This document shows positions 1 through 8,385 of a DNA stretch of 51,478 nucleotides, one piece after another. Source of the DNA: Deltaproteobacteria bacterium (GTDB lineage Bacteria; Desulfobacterota; Desulfarculia; Adiutricales; Adiutricaceae); the NCBI GenBank assembly GCA_031257955.1, contig JAIRNQ010000352.1:1-51478 (forward strand). Reading direction: 5' to 3'. Positions within the stretch are counted from its first letter, which is position 1, and the number at the start of each line of letters is the position of its first letter. The notes below the pieces were generated by a model that worked only from the letters and a program-made list of their open reading frames with translations, did no database searches and had not been told where the DNA came from. The translations under genes were made by a program, and so were the position numbers.

Positions 1-102
1 CGAATCGAGGTCAAGCCTTTGGCCGCCTTCGGCGATGGGCCCGGGGGGCTGGGCGATTGCCTTCGGCCGCGGCGGAAGGAAAGCTGGGGAAAGGGGGAAT
101 AA
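1..102 (+). CDS. possible 3' end of an upstream gene (partial)
   Basis: Frame 1 is open from the window edge to a TAA at 100-102, two bases before the next ATG. It would encode the last 33 residues of a protein ending in KESWGKGE. The tight spacing to the next gene suggests an operon partner. In GC-rich DNA a 100-base open frame is common by chance, and I recognise no family, so this is weakly supported. Confidence 0.25.
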   Translation, partial: RIEVKPLAAFGDGPGGLGDCLRPRRKESWGKGE

Positions 103-104
103 CC

Positions 105-866
105 ATGGCCGACGGCGAAGGGAGAGTGGTCTTGGCTCAAAGGCCGGCCAAGGTTATCGTGCGGGAAGGGGAGAGGGTCCTGAAGATCTTCGACCAGAAC
201 TATTCCGTGGCCGACGTTTTAAACGAGGCTTTGAACCAGGCCCGGGTCATGGAGTCGGGACTAAGGATTCCCGAACTCCTGGAGGTCAGAAAGACCCCCG
301 AGGGCAAGTGGGTCATAGTCATGGCTTTCGCCGAGGGCGGGACCCTGGCCGAGGCCATGGGGGAAAACCCGGGCCGGTTCGGGGAGCTGATGGACCGATT
401 CGTGGACATCCAACTGGACATGAACCGAAGAACGGTCAGGCTCCTAAACTCCATGCGCGAAAAGATGATCAGGCAGATCGACGAGGCCCCGCTGGACCCG
501 GCCACGCGCTATGATTTGCATACCCGGGTGGAGTCCATGCCCCGGCGGGCCCGGCTCTGCCACGGAGACTTTAACCCCACCAACGTCATATTGGGCCAGG
601 ACGGCGGGGCCACCATCGTCGACTGGTCCCACGCCACCCAGGGAGACCCCGGGGCCGACGCCGCACGAACGTATTTGCTCTTTAAGCTTTTGGGCCAGGA
701 AGCCGAGGCCGAGCTCTATCTTCTGACTTTCTGCGCCAAAAGCCTTATCCCGCGGGCCGAAGTCCAGAAGTGGCTACCCATAGTGGCCGCCTGCCAGACC
801 CTCAAGGGCGACGCGGCCGAGAGGGAGTTTTTAATGAAATGGGTAAACGTGTTTGATTTTGAGTGA
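105..866 (+). CDS. aminoglycoside phosphotransferase (APH)-like small-molecule kinase
   Basis: A 253-residue protein of the APH/choline-kinase fold, which transfers ATP phosphate to a small hydroxylated substrate; the substrate cannot be read from sequence. The catalytic loop HGDFNPTNV lies at about residues 153-161 (Asp155, Asn160). The metal-binding VDW lies at 172-174 (Asp173), followed by HATQGDPGADAAR, as in APH families. Lys27 in VLKIF is a candidate ATP-binding lysine. The start at 105 is preferred over an in-frame ATG at 57 because AAGGGGG sits 7 bases upstream of it. It is the only plus-strand gene beside the minus-strand nuo operon and converges on nuoN, with a terminator hairpin between. 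Antibiotic resistance cannot be claimed; many such kinases act on metabolites. Confidence 0.8.
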   Translation: MADGEGRVVLAQRPAKVIVREGERVLKIFDQNYSVADVLNEALNQARVMESGLRIPELLEVRKTPEGKWVIVMAFAEGGTLAEAMGENPGRFGELMDRFVDIQLDMNRRTVRLLNSMREKMIRQIDEAPLDPATRYDLHTRVESMPRRARLCHGDFNPTNVILGQDGGATIVDWSHATQGDPGADAARTYLLFKLLGQEAEAELYLLTFCAKSLIPRAEVQKWLPIVAACQTLKGDAAEREFLMKWVNVFDFE

Positions 867-912
867 GGGATAAAGCAAAAGGCCGGTCGCGTTTGGGCGG
901 GCCAAAAAACCT

Positions 913-944
913 AAAAGGCCGACCCCGATGGGGGCCGGCCTTTT
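913..944. terminator. bidirectional intrinsic terminator between the kinase gene and nuoN
   Basis: A 14-base stem (913-926 with 931-944) closes a 4-base GATG loop. It is flanked by A4 on the left and T4 on the right, so it can end transcripts from both sides. The single non-Watson-Crick position is A-C when read on the plus strand and a G-U wobble when read on the minus strand. The hairpin is therefore slightly better for the end of the nuo operon. Confidence 0.75.
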
Positions 945-980
945 GAGTTGGGAAGCCGCGGGGCCAGCGGGAAAAGTGTT

Positions 981-2453
981 TTAGTTAATTACCACGTAAA
1001 GGGAGCGGCAGGCCCGGAGGACCACGGACCAGACCGGGCCGGGGACGACGCCCAGGATCAGGACCATGAGGCCCATCAGGAGGGCCCCCAGGCTGGAGGC
1101 CCAGCCGCGGTCGAGGGTCAGGGTCTGGGCGCCCCCGAAGGGGATGTCTTCCTCGGCGTAGGCGTGGCGGACCAGCGAGAGGTAGTAGAAGATGGCTATG
1201 GCCGTGTTGACGCAGACGACTATGACCAGCCAATCGTAGCCGTGGCCCCAGGCCGAGGTGATTAGCCAGAGCTTACCGATGAAGCCGACCGTCGGCGGCA
1301 GCCCGACCAGCGAAAAGGCGGCCACCAGCAGGGCCAAGGCCAGAAGGGGCGATCGGGCAGAGAGGCCGTTAAGATCCTGGTAGGTGAGGTTGCGGCCGTC
1401 GGCGGAGATCCGGCAGATGACCCAGAAGCACAGAAGGTTCATCAGCACGTAGGCCATGGCGTAGAAGGCCGAGGCGGCCAAGCCCTCGGGGGTACCGGAG
1501 ACCAGGCCGACCAGTATGTAACCGGCGTGGGCGACCGACGAGAAGCCAAGCATGCGCTTAAGATCCTTCTGGGCCAAGGCGCAAAGATTACCGTAGGTAA
1601 TGGAGGCCGCGGCCAGGACGGCCAGGATGTCGGTCAGCTCCAAGCCCGGGGTGAGAAGGGCGGCCAAGCGGATGAGGATGACTATGGCCCCCAGCTTGGG
1701 GAGGGTGGCCACGTAGGCCGCGGTTTCGTTGCCGGCGCCTTGGTAGACGTCCGGGAACCAGAAGTGGAAGGGGAAGAGGGCCAGCTTAAAGAACATGCCG
1801 CCCAGGAAGAGCGAGAGCCCCACCACGGCCAGCGGGTTTCCGGCCACCGTCCAGTCCATTGGGCTAAGGTCGGTTATGAAGGTCGTGTGTTGGGTGGCGA
1901 TGACCAAGCTCAGGCCGTAGAGGGCCAGGGCCGTGGCCGCGGCCCCGAAGAGGATGTATTTTAGGGCGGCCTCGGCAGCCTCTTTCGAGTGCGAGCGCTT
2001 GGGGATTAAGACGTAAAGCGAATAGGAGGCCAGTTCCATGGCCAAGTATACGGCCACCAGCTCGGCGGCCGAAGACAGAAGCGACAAGCCGAAGGCCGAA
2101 AGGGTCAGGAAGAGGTAATAGTCGGGCTTTTGCGCCTCCCGAACCGTGGTGGCCTTAAGCGAGTTGACCCAGGCCACCAAGTAGCCAAGGGAGATCAGGA
2201 TTTTAAAAAACTGGCTTAGGATGTCCACCCGATAAGCCCCGAAAAACATGATCTTGTCGTCCAGGATCAAGTAGGGGATGGTCACGAAGGCGCAAATGGC
2301 CGCGGCCAGAGCGCCAACCGGACAGAGCTTCACCAGAAAGCCGGCCAGGGTTTGGCTTTTGGTCATGGCCGCCCCAAAAAGGGCCAATACCAAGGCCAAG
2401 AGGAAGATCTCGGGCACCAGATAGCAAAAGTTTAAGTTCAAAGAGTCCATCAC
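981..2453 (-). CDS. nuoN: NADH-quinone oxidoreductase subunit N
   Basis: A 490-residue polytopic membrane protein, the antiporter-like subunit of complex I that sits between NuoK and NuoM. The conserved proton-path residues are visible: Glu in AMELASYSLYVL (TM5), Lys in FFKLALFPFHFWFPD (TM7), Lys in ATLPKLGAIV (TM8) and Lys in GFIGKLWLI (TM12). The length is typical for NuoN. The start ATG overlaps the nuoM stop by four bases, so translation is probably coupled. It is the last gene of the operon and is followed by the hairpin at 913-944. NuoN function in ion translocation is established for the family; nothing here suggests loss of function. Confidence 0.95.
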   Translation of the reverse strand: MMDSLNLNFCYLVPEIFLLALVLALFGAAMTKSQTLAGFLVKLCPVGALAAAICAFVTIPYLILDDKIMFFGAYRVDILSQFFKILISLGYLVAWVNSLKATTVREAQKPDYYLFLTLSAFGLSLLSSAAELVAVYLAMELASYSLYVLIPKRSHSKEAAEAALKYILFGAAATALALYGLSLVIATQHTTFITDLSPMDWTVAGNPLAVVGLSLFLGGMFFKLALFPFHFWFPDVYQGAGNETAAYVATLPKLGAIVILIRLAALLTPGLELTDILAVLAAASITYGNLCALAQKDLKRMLGFSSVAHAGYILVGLVSGTPEGLAASAFYAMAYVLMNLLCFWVICRISADGRNLTYQDLNGLSARSPLLALALLVAAFSLVGLPPTVGFIGKLWLITSAWGHGYDWLVIVVCVNTAIAIFYYLSLVRHAYAEEDIPFGGAQTLTLDRGWASSLGALLMGLMVLILGVVPGPVWSVVLRACRSLYVVIN

Positions 2454-4090
2454 TTGGCCTCCTGGGCGGGCGCCTGGGATTGGGGCTCCGGAGAAGTCGG
2501 CGGAACTGTCGCCCGATCGGGCTCGGCCGGATCGGGTGGCAGGTCGCGCTCGTAAAAGAGACCCTGGGGCCGGCCGGCGGGCGAGGTGACGTAGATGACG
2601 TTAACGTCTTCCCGCTTGGCCTTAAACTGGGCCAAGGTGTCGTCCACGCTGGGTCCGATGAGTCCCAGTAGCCCGGTCGGGGCTAGGCCCAGGTAGATAA
2701 CCAGGGCGGCCGGGACGACCAGGTAGGCCCATTCCTTTTTCTTCAGGTCCTTCCAGTCATGGCCTTTGGGCGAGGGCGGCTCGCCCCAGGCCATCTTCAG
2801 GGTGACCTTGAGAATGTAGGCGGCGGCCAAGAGGGCCCCGGGGATGACCAAGAGGCCCAAGGTCACGCTTTCCTTGAAGGCGGCCAGGATGACCATGAAC
2901 TCGCCCACGAAGCCGTTGGTGCCCGGAAAGCCAAAGGAAGCCAAGCCAAAGAGGCCCCAGAAGAACATGAAGTGGGGGAGGTATTTGCCCAGGCCCAGGT
3001 TTTTGGCGATCTCCCGGCTGTGGCTGCGCTCGTAGACGGCCCCGATCATCATGAAGAGGGCCCCGGTGATTATGCCGTGGTTAAGCATCTGGAAGATGGC
3101 CCCGTTAACCCCGTCCGGGCTAAAGAGGAAAATTCCCAATGTGACAAAACCCATATGGGCCACGGAAGAGTAGGCGATTAGTTTTTTTATGTCGTTCTGT
3201 CCCAGGGCCACGGCCCCGCCGTAGAGGATGGAAGCCACCGATATGGCGATCATCATGGGGGCGAAATGTACCGAGGCCAAGGGGCACAGCGGGAGCGAGA
3301 AGCGCAGGAAGCCGTAGGTGCCCATCTTTAGGAGGACCGCCGCCAGGATGACCGATCCGGCCGAAGGGGCCTGGACGTGGGCGGCCGGGAGCCAGGTGTG
3401 AAAGGGGAACATGGGGACCTTGATGGCAAAGGCGATAAAGAAGGCCAGGAAGATCCAGTATTGAAAGTTATAGGAGAAGCCCTTTTGCATGAGCTCGGGG
3501 ATATAGAAGGTTCCTCCGGTAATCCGGAGGGCCACGATGGCCACGAGGAGGAGGGTACTTCCGGCCAAAGTGTAAAGGAAAAACTTAATGGAGGCGTAGC
3601 GTTTCTGGTCCCCGCCCCAGATGGCGATCATCAGATACATGGGAATCAACAGGGCTTCCCAGAAGACGTAGAACAAAACCAGATCCAAGGCCGAGAAGAC
3701 CCCCACGCAGGCCGTGGTCATGATCAGGAGGCAAACGTGGAATTCCTTTACCCGCCGCCCGATGTAGGTCCAGGAACACAGAACGCAAAAGGGCAGCGTT
3801 AAGATCGACAGCCAAATCATCAAAATGCTTATGCCGTCCACGCCCATGGCGTAGGTCAGGCCCCAGTCCTCGGACCAGGGGACGGTCTCCAGAAACTGGA
3901 AGCCGGACTGGGCCTTAAAACAGGCCAGGGGTATGGCCAAGACCAGTTCCAGCAGGGAAGCGACCAATGTCACCTGCCTGACCCGGATCTCGCTTTTGAT
4001 GGGGGCCAAAGCCAGGGCCGCCAACAGCGGGAAGAAGGTCAGGACGGTAAGTACCGGGTAGTAGCTAGTTTGATCCATTAGGGTATCCAT
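2450..4090 (-). CDS. nuoM: NADH-quinone oxidoreductase subunit M
   Basis: A 546-residue complex I antiporter-like subunit. It has Glu in FYVFWEALLIPMY (TM5), Lys in FAIKVPMFPFHTWLP (TM7), Lys in AAVLLKMGTYGF (TM8), and Glu rather than Lys in NGFVGEFMV (TM12); the last is the NuoM signature that separates it from NuoL and NuoN. Past about residue 500 the protein carries a hydrophilic, proline-rich tail (PPDPAEP, PPTSPEPQSQAP) that ordinary NuoM lacks. Two in-frame ATGs (4090 and 4078) are both possible starts; neither has a strong ribosome site. It overlaps nuoN by four bases. Confidence 0.95.
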   Translation of the reverse strand: MDTLMDQTSYYPVLTVLTFFPLLAALALAPIKSEIRVRQVTLVASLLELVLAIPLACFKAQSGFQFLETVPWSEDWGLTYAMGVDGISILMIWLSILTLPFCVLCSWTYIGRRVKEFHVCLLIMTTACVGVFSALDLVLFYVFWEALLIPMYLMIAIWGGDQKRYASIKFFLYTLAGSTLLLVAIVALRITGGTFYIPELMQKGFSYNFQYWIFLAFFIAFAIKVPMFPFHTWLPAAHVQAPSAGSVILAAVLLKMGTYGFLRFSLPLCPLASVHFAPMMIAISVASILYGGAVALGQNDIKKLIAYSSVAHMGFVTLGIFLFSPDGVNGAIFQMLNHGIITGALFMMIGAVYERSHSREIAKNLGLGKYLPHFMFFWGLFGLASFGFPGTNGFVGEFMVILAAFKESVTLGLLVIPGALLAAAYILKVTLKMAWGEPPSPKGHDWKDLKKKEWAYLVVPAALVIYLGLAPTGLLGLIGPSVDDTLAQFKAKREDVNVIYVTSPAGRPQGLFYERDLPPDPAEPDRATVPPTSPEPQSQAPAQEAK

Positions 4091-4196
4091 CGGTAGGGTA
4101 TCAATCGGGCCACCAAAATTGGCCTCCCTGGAGGCGGTTTTTGGTGGCCACTAAAACGGGTCGGTTGGCCCGGTCGGTCTTTTGGCCGGCCATAAG

Positions 4197-4217
4197 CCTA
4201 CGGCCCTGGGCCGTAGG
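4197..4217. other. hairpin between nuoL-like gene and nuoM
   Basis: A perfect 9-base stem (CCTACGGCC with GGCCGTAGG) with a 3-base loop lies in the 144-base gap between the NuoL-like gene and nuoM. It has no U-run, so it is more likely a processing or stability element than a terminator. Confidence 0.4.
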
Positions 4218-4234
4218 CCCAAGGCTGGTAAGGT

Positions 4235-6022
4235 TTAGAGGCCGTACCAGAAAAAGGCGAATATAAGTAAGCCCAAGACGACCATGAGGCCAAGGTAGTG
4301 CTGGAGGCGGCCGTTTTGGGCCAGGGCCCCGATGGTCCCCAGGCCCTTGACCCCCAGGGCCGAGCCGTCGACCACGCCGTCGATGGCCTTGCGGTCAAAC
4401 CAGGAGGTGAGCCAGCCCAAAGCCTTGAGGACCCGTAGGCCGATTTTGTCCCAGACCACGGTCCAGACGTCGTCGATGGCGGCGATGGGGCGACAGACTA
4501 CGAAGAGGACGGCCCGCCCGATCAGGCGGTAGAACCAGTCGAAGTCCAGGTTCAGGGCCTTGTGGGGCTCGATGACCTTTCTCATGACGTAGAAGGCCAA
4601 GCCCGAGAAACCCAAGAGCATGGAAGCTTGGATGACGTTCCAGGCCGTCCAGGGGACGAATTCATGTACCGCTTCCTGGTAAGGGAGGTAGCGGTAAAGG
4701 ATTTGCGGGAAGAGGCCCTGGGCAAGGCAGAGGATGGCCAGGAAAGCCATGCCCACGTACATGTTGGCCGGTATGGGCTTAAGCTCTCGCTTGGGATCCG
4801 GGGCCTTGCCGCCCCAAAAGGCGAAATAGGGGAGCTTAAGCCCCACCGAGATGAACGTGCCCACGGCGGCCAACTCCAAGCCCAAGGCCACGAAGGTCCG
4901 GTGGGCCTCGGCCGCCCCGGCGATGGTCATGGTTTTGGAAACGAAGCCGTTAAAGAGGGGCATGCCGGATATGGAGAGGGCGGCCACCATGTAAAAGACC
5001 ATAACCCAGGGGAGGCGGGAGGCCAGGCCCCCCAGCTCGTCCAGTTTTTGGGTACCGGCGGCGTAAAGGACGGCCCCGGCCCCCATGAACAAAAGCCCCT
5101 TGTAGAGTATGTGGGCGTAGGCGTGGGCGCTGGCCCCGTTGAGGGTCACGTAGGTGCCCACCCCAATCCCGGCCACCATGTAGCCAACCTGGCTGACGAT
5201 ATGGTAGGAGAGGATGCGGCGGGCGTTGTTTTCCATGGAGGCGTAGACCACCCCGTAGATGGCCATGATCGTCCCGGCGATGGCCAGAATCTCCCAGCCC
5301 GGAAAGGCCCGAGCCAAAACGTAGACGGCCGTTTTGGTGGTGTAGGCGCACATGAAGACCGAGCCGGTGACCGTCCCCCGGGGGTAGGCATCGGGAAGCC
5401 AAGCGTGAAGAGGAACCACGGCGGCGTTCACGCAAAACCCTGACAGGATAAGCCAATCGGCATAGGTGGCCCCGGCCGGATCGATGGGGCCAAAGTCGAA
5501 GGAACCGGTGATTTGGTATCTCAGAAGGAGCCCGGCCAAGAGAAGGAGCCCGCCGGCCACGTGGTAGAGAAAATACCTAAAGGCGGCCAAGACCGACTCC
5601 CTAGTCCGGTTGAGCATGACCAGAAAGGTTGAGCCTATGCTCATCAGTTCCCAAAAAACGAAGAGGGTCAGATAATCCCCGGCCAAGAGGCAGCCGAAGC
5701 CCCCGGTCACGTATAGGAGGGCGGCCATGTGTTGGGCTTTGTCGTTTACGTGCAGGGAGTATATTATGCCGGCCAGGCTCATGACGGCGAAGACTTGGCA
5801 GAAGATCCTCGAGAGCGGGTCCACGTGGCCCAGCTTTAGGCTAAGCCCCAACCAGCCAATGGTCAGGTGATCGCCAAAGGCGTTGCCGAAGGCCCCGTAA
5901 ATGGCGGCGATGGGGGGCAGCAACAACAGCCACTTCCACCGGCGGTTGCCCGGGAGAAAGGGCAGGGCCACGGCCATCATCAGGAAGGCCAGGGCCGGAT
6001 GGTAAAAACTAGAGGTCGCCAT
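4235..6022 (-). CDS. NuoL/MrpD-like proton-pumping antiporter subunit
   Basis: A 595-residue membrane protein of the complex I/Mrp antiporter family. TM5 Glu is in FVFWELMSIGST, a TM8 Lys is in AYTTKTAVYVLAR, and the TM12 Lys is in NGFVSKTMT. At the usual TM7 lysine position, just before PLHAWLPDAYPRG, the sequence reads CVNAAVV, so Asn replaces Lys. From memory, this Asn and the TTKTAVY motif are common in the Mrp-like group annotated as Na+/H+ antiporter subunit D. The C-terminus (about 530-595) has an amphipathic stretch and a final TM helix like the NuoL lateral-helix tail. It sits in the usual nuoL place before nuoM, and its start overlaps the 2-TM gene by 14 bases. It is probably the distal pump of this complex I; which ion it carries is unknown. 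Confidence 0.8.
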   Translation of the reverse strand: MATSSFYHPALAFLMMAVALPFLPGNRRWKWLLLLPPIAAIYGAFGNAFGDHLTIGWLGLSLKLGHVDPLSRIFCQVFAVMSLAGIIYSLHVNDKAQHMAALLYVTGGFGCLLAGDYLTLFVFWELMSIGSTFLVMLNRTRESVLAAFRYFLYHVAGGLLLLAGLLLRYQITGSFDFGPIDPAGATYADWLILSGFCVNAAVVPLHAWLPDAYPRGTVTGSVFMCAYTTKTAVYVLARAFPGWEILAIAGTIMAIYGVVYASMENNARRILSYHIVSQVGYMVAGIGVGTYVTLNGASAHAYAHILYKGLLFMGAGAVLYAAGTQKLDELGGLASRLPWVMVFYMVAALSISGMPLFNGFVSKTMTIAGAAEAHRTFVALGLELAAVGTFISVGLKLPYFAFWGGKAPDPKRELKPIPANMYVGMAFLAILCLAQGLFPQILYRYLPYQEAVHEFVPWTAWNVIQASMLLGFSGLAFYVMRKVIEPHKALNLDFDWFYRLIGRAVLFVVCRPIAAIDDVWTVVWDKIGLRVLKALGWLTSWFDRKAIDGVVDGSALGVKGLGTIGALAQNGRLQHYLGLMVVLGLLIFAFFWYGL

Positions 6023-6290
6023 AGTGGTCCTCGGGCCTTTTTATGAGGGGTTGGATGATTTTTTTGACGACGAAGATCAGGACCAGCCCCACTCCCAGGC
6101 CAAAAATGGGCCAGAAGAAAGGGTAGGCGTCAAAGCCGAAGTGGGGATGGTGGTTGGGAATGACCACACCCAGGACGGCAATGACGGCCAGTATGGCCAG
6201 AAAAGCGTTCCGCCAGGCTTTGGCCCGGCCGGGGGCCAGTTGGTCGGCCAGGAATCGGCCCAGAAAGCCTTGTGGTTCATCGTTGGGCAT
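6009..6290 (-). CDS. small two-helix membrane protein of the complex I operon
   Basis: About 93 residues if it starts at the ATG at 6290, which has GGGGTG upstream; an in-frame TTG at 6311 is a weaker alternative. Two hydrophobic helices are visible: NAFLAILAVIAVLGVVIP and FFWPIFGLGVGLVLIFVV. They are joined by a His-rich loop (PNHHPHFGFD), and the tail is basic then acidic (KKIIQPLIKRPEDHYGDL). It overlaps the downstream NuoL-like gene by 14 bases. I recognise no named family. The position suggests an accessory or assembly subunit specific to this complex I type. Confidence 0.7.
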   Translation of the reverse strand: MPNDEPQGFLGRFLADQLAPGRAKAWRNAFLAILAVIAVLGVVIPNHHPHFGFDAYPFFWPIFGLGVGLVLIFVVKKIIQPLIKRPEDHYGDL

Positions 6291-6332
6291 GTCGCGCACC
6301 CCGTTTGGCAAAAACTAAATGGCAGGCCGGTT

Positions 6333-6377
6333 CGTTGTCCCGGCCAGAGGGCTTGGCCTGGCCGTTGTCCCGGCCAG
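6333..6377. repeat. 15-bp direct repeat, 30-bp period
   Basis: CGTTGTCCCGGCCAG occurs at 6333-6347 and 6363-6377 in the gap between the MrpD-like gene and the two-helix gene. It is one of several short duplications inside the nuo operon. Confidence 0.6.
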
Positions 6378-6445
6378 TTAGCCCGAAGGCGCCGAAGGTA
6401 ACGGGAGAGGCGGACCCTAGCCCGCCGCGCCCGCAACCGGGGGCC

Positions 6446-7939
6446 TTAGTTGAAGTTCCCGAAGGACTTTATGAAGTTTAGGAATAGCTCGGGAAAGAGG
6501 CCCAGGGCCACGGAGACGACGCTGGTGAAGACCAGCGGCACCACCATGGTCAGTGGGGCTTCCTTGCATTCCTCGATATGGGCGCTGGGTTCCGGGGCCA
6601 GGAAAAAGGCCCGGTAGAATATGGGCACGAAGTAGCCGGCGTTTAGGAGAGTCGAACACAAAAGGGCCACCAGCAGGACCAATTGGCTTTGGTCCAGGGC
6701 CCCGTTTACCAAATACCACTTGGAGACGAAGCCGCAGACCGGGGGCATGCCTATCATCGACAGACTGGCCAAGCCAAAGGCCCCGAAGGTCCAGGGCATC
6801 TTCCGGCCCAAGCCGTTCATCATTTTTATGGACTTTAGGTGGCTGGCCACGTAGATGGCCCCGGCCCCGAAAAACAAGGTGATCTTGGAAAAGGCGTGGT
6901 GGCCTATGTGCATCAGGCCCCCCTGGACGGCCATGGGGGCGGCCAAAGCCACGCCGATGACCACGTAAGAGAGCTGGCTCACGGTCGAATAGGCCAGCCG
7001 GGCCTTTATGTCGTCCTTGGTCAGGGCGATAAGCGAGGCGGCCACAATGGTAAAGCCGGCCACGTAAGCCGTCGGGAGGGAGAGACCCAAGGAAACCATG
7101 GCGTCGGTCCCGAAGCCCGAAAGAATTATCCGGCTGACCGAGAAGACTCCGGCCTTAACCACGGCCACGGCGTGGAGAAGGGCCGACACCGGGGTGGGGG
7201 CGACCATGGCCGAGGGCAGCCAGTTGTGAAAGGGCATCAGGGCCGCCTTGGCCAAGCCGGCTATGAACAAAACGTAGGCCAGCCGGACCAAATTGGGATG
7301 GGCGGCTATGACCTCGGGCGGGAAGATGCCGTGGCGGATGTCGCCCAACGGGAAGTCCAGCGTTCCGGTCAAGGCATAAGTTAAAATCATGGCCGGGAGT
7401 AAAAACAACTTTGAGGTTCCCATCAGGTAGACCAAGTATTTTTTGGCCCCGTAGAAACCTTCCTCGTCCTGGTGGTGGGCCACCAGCGGGTAAGTGAAGA
7501 TGGAGATTATTTCGTAAAACAGGTACAGCGTAAAGACGTTGGCGGCCAGGGCCACGCCCACGGCCCCGAAGATGGCGATGGCGAAGCAGAAGTAGTAACG
7601 GGTCTGGGCGTGTTCCTTAAGGCTCCTCATGTAGCCTATGTTGTAGCTGGTGGCGAATACCCACAGAAAGGGGGCGACGAAAGCGAAGATGATCCCCAAG
7701 CCGTCCACGGCGAAGGTGACCGAAAGCCCCGGCAGGATCCTGAAGAGCTCGTAGCGGTGGATGTGCCCGTGTAAAACGGCCGGGGCAAAGCTTATGACAA
7801 GCAAGGCCGTTATGGCCCCGGCAAAGATCGAGACACCTTCCCTCAAGTTTTGGTTCTTGCCGGCCAACAGAATTCCGAAGGGGGCCAGAAGGGTAACCAA
7901 AAGCGGCCAAAGCACGTTTACGCTATCGATGGGGGTCAT
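6446..7939 (-). CDS. MrpD/NuoL-like antiporter subunit (additional complex I pump)
   Basis: A 497-residue member of the complex I/Mrp antiporter family. All usual charged residues are present: TM5 Glu in LYLFYEIISIFTY, TM7 Lys in GLAKAALMPFHNWLP, TM8 Lys in HAVAVVKAGVFS, and TM12 Lys in CGFVSKWYL. It lacks the long C-terminal lateral helix of NuoL. It lies between nuoK and the NuoL-like gene on the same strand. Together with the NuoL-like protein, NuoM and NuoN, it makes four antiporter-type subunits in one operon, one more than the canonical three. It could be a fourth pump in the arm or an Mrp-type module; the sequence alone does not decide. Confidence 0.82.
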   Translation of the reverse strand: MTPIDSVNVLWPLLVTLLAPFGILLAGKNQNLREGVSIFAGAITALLVISFAPAVLHGHIHRYELFRILPGLSVTFAVDGLGIIFAFVAPFLWVFATSYNIGYMRSLKEHAQTRYYFCFAIAIFGAVGVALAANVFTLYLFYEIISIFTYPLVAHHQDEEGFYGAKKYLVYLMGTSKLFLLPAMILTYALTGTLDFPLGDIRHGIFPPEVIAAHPNLVRLAYVLFIAGLAKAALMPFHNWLPSAMVAPTPVSALLHAVAVVKAGVFSVSRIILSGFGTDAMVSLGLSLPTAYVAGFTIVAASLIALTKDDIKARLAYSTVSQLSYVVIGVALAAPMAVQGGLMHIGHHAFSKITLFFGAGAIYVASHLKSIKMMNGLGRKMPWTFGAFGLASLSMIGMPPVCGFVSKWYLVNGALDQSQLVLLVALLCSTLLNAGYFVPIFYRAFFLAPEPSAHIEECKEAPLTMVVPLVFTSVVSVALGLFPELFLNFIKSFGNFN

Positions 7940-8055
7940 AACATCTTCCGCGAAAATCCCCGGCCCCTAGGCCGGGAGTAGGATCCCTAAAATTGTGGGT
8001 AAGGCTTAAAAACCTTTAACTGGCCCAATCCGCGGCCCTTGGCCGCCGGCCAGGG

Positions 8056-8385
8056 TTAATGGCCGCCGGCCGAATCGTTGGCCCGGATGGACGAGACCTC
8101 GTCCAGGGTGACTTTACCGAAGCGGCGCTGGACTACCAGTATCATGGCCAGTACCAAAGTGGCCTCGGCGGCGGCCAGGCCCATGACGAAAAGGGCGGCC
8201 AGCTGGCCGTGGACCTCGGAGGCCGGGGTACACTTGGCGGCGGCCACGATGGCCAGCCCGGCCCCGTTAAGCATAAGCTCGACGCTGATTAGCATGCCCA
8301 CCAGGGTCCGCCTGGTGATTAACCCGGCCAGGCCAATGGAAAGTAAGAGGAGCGAGGCCAACAGAAACAGGGTCAGGGTGGTCAT
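8056..8385 (-). CDS. nuoK: NADH-quinone oxidoreductase subunit K
   Basis: A 109-residue, three-helix membrane subunit (the Mrp MrpC homologue). The conserved membrane Glu in ISVELMLNGAG and the one in AAAEATLVLAM are both present, matching the two NuoK glutamates needed for proton transfer. Its start overlaps the nuoJ stop by four bases. The length is typical, with a short hydrophilic tail. Confidence 0.95.
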   Translation of the reverse strand: MTTLTLFLLASLLLLSIGLAGLITRRTLVGMLISVELMLNGAGLAIVAAAKCTPASEVHGQLAALFVMGLAAAEATLVLAMILVVQRRFGKVTLDEVSSIRANDSAGGH

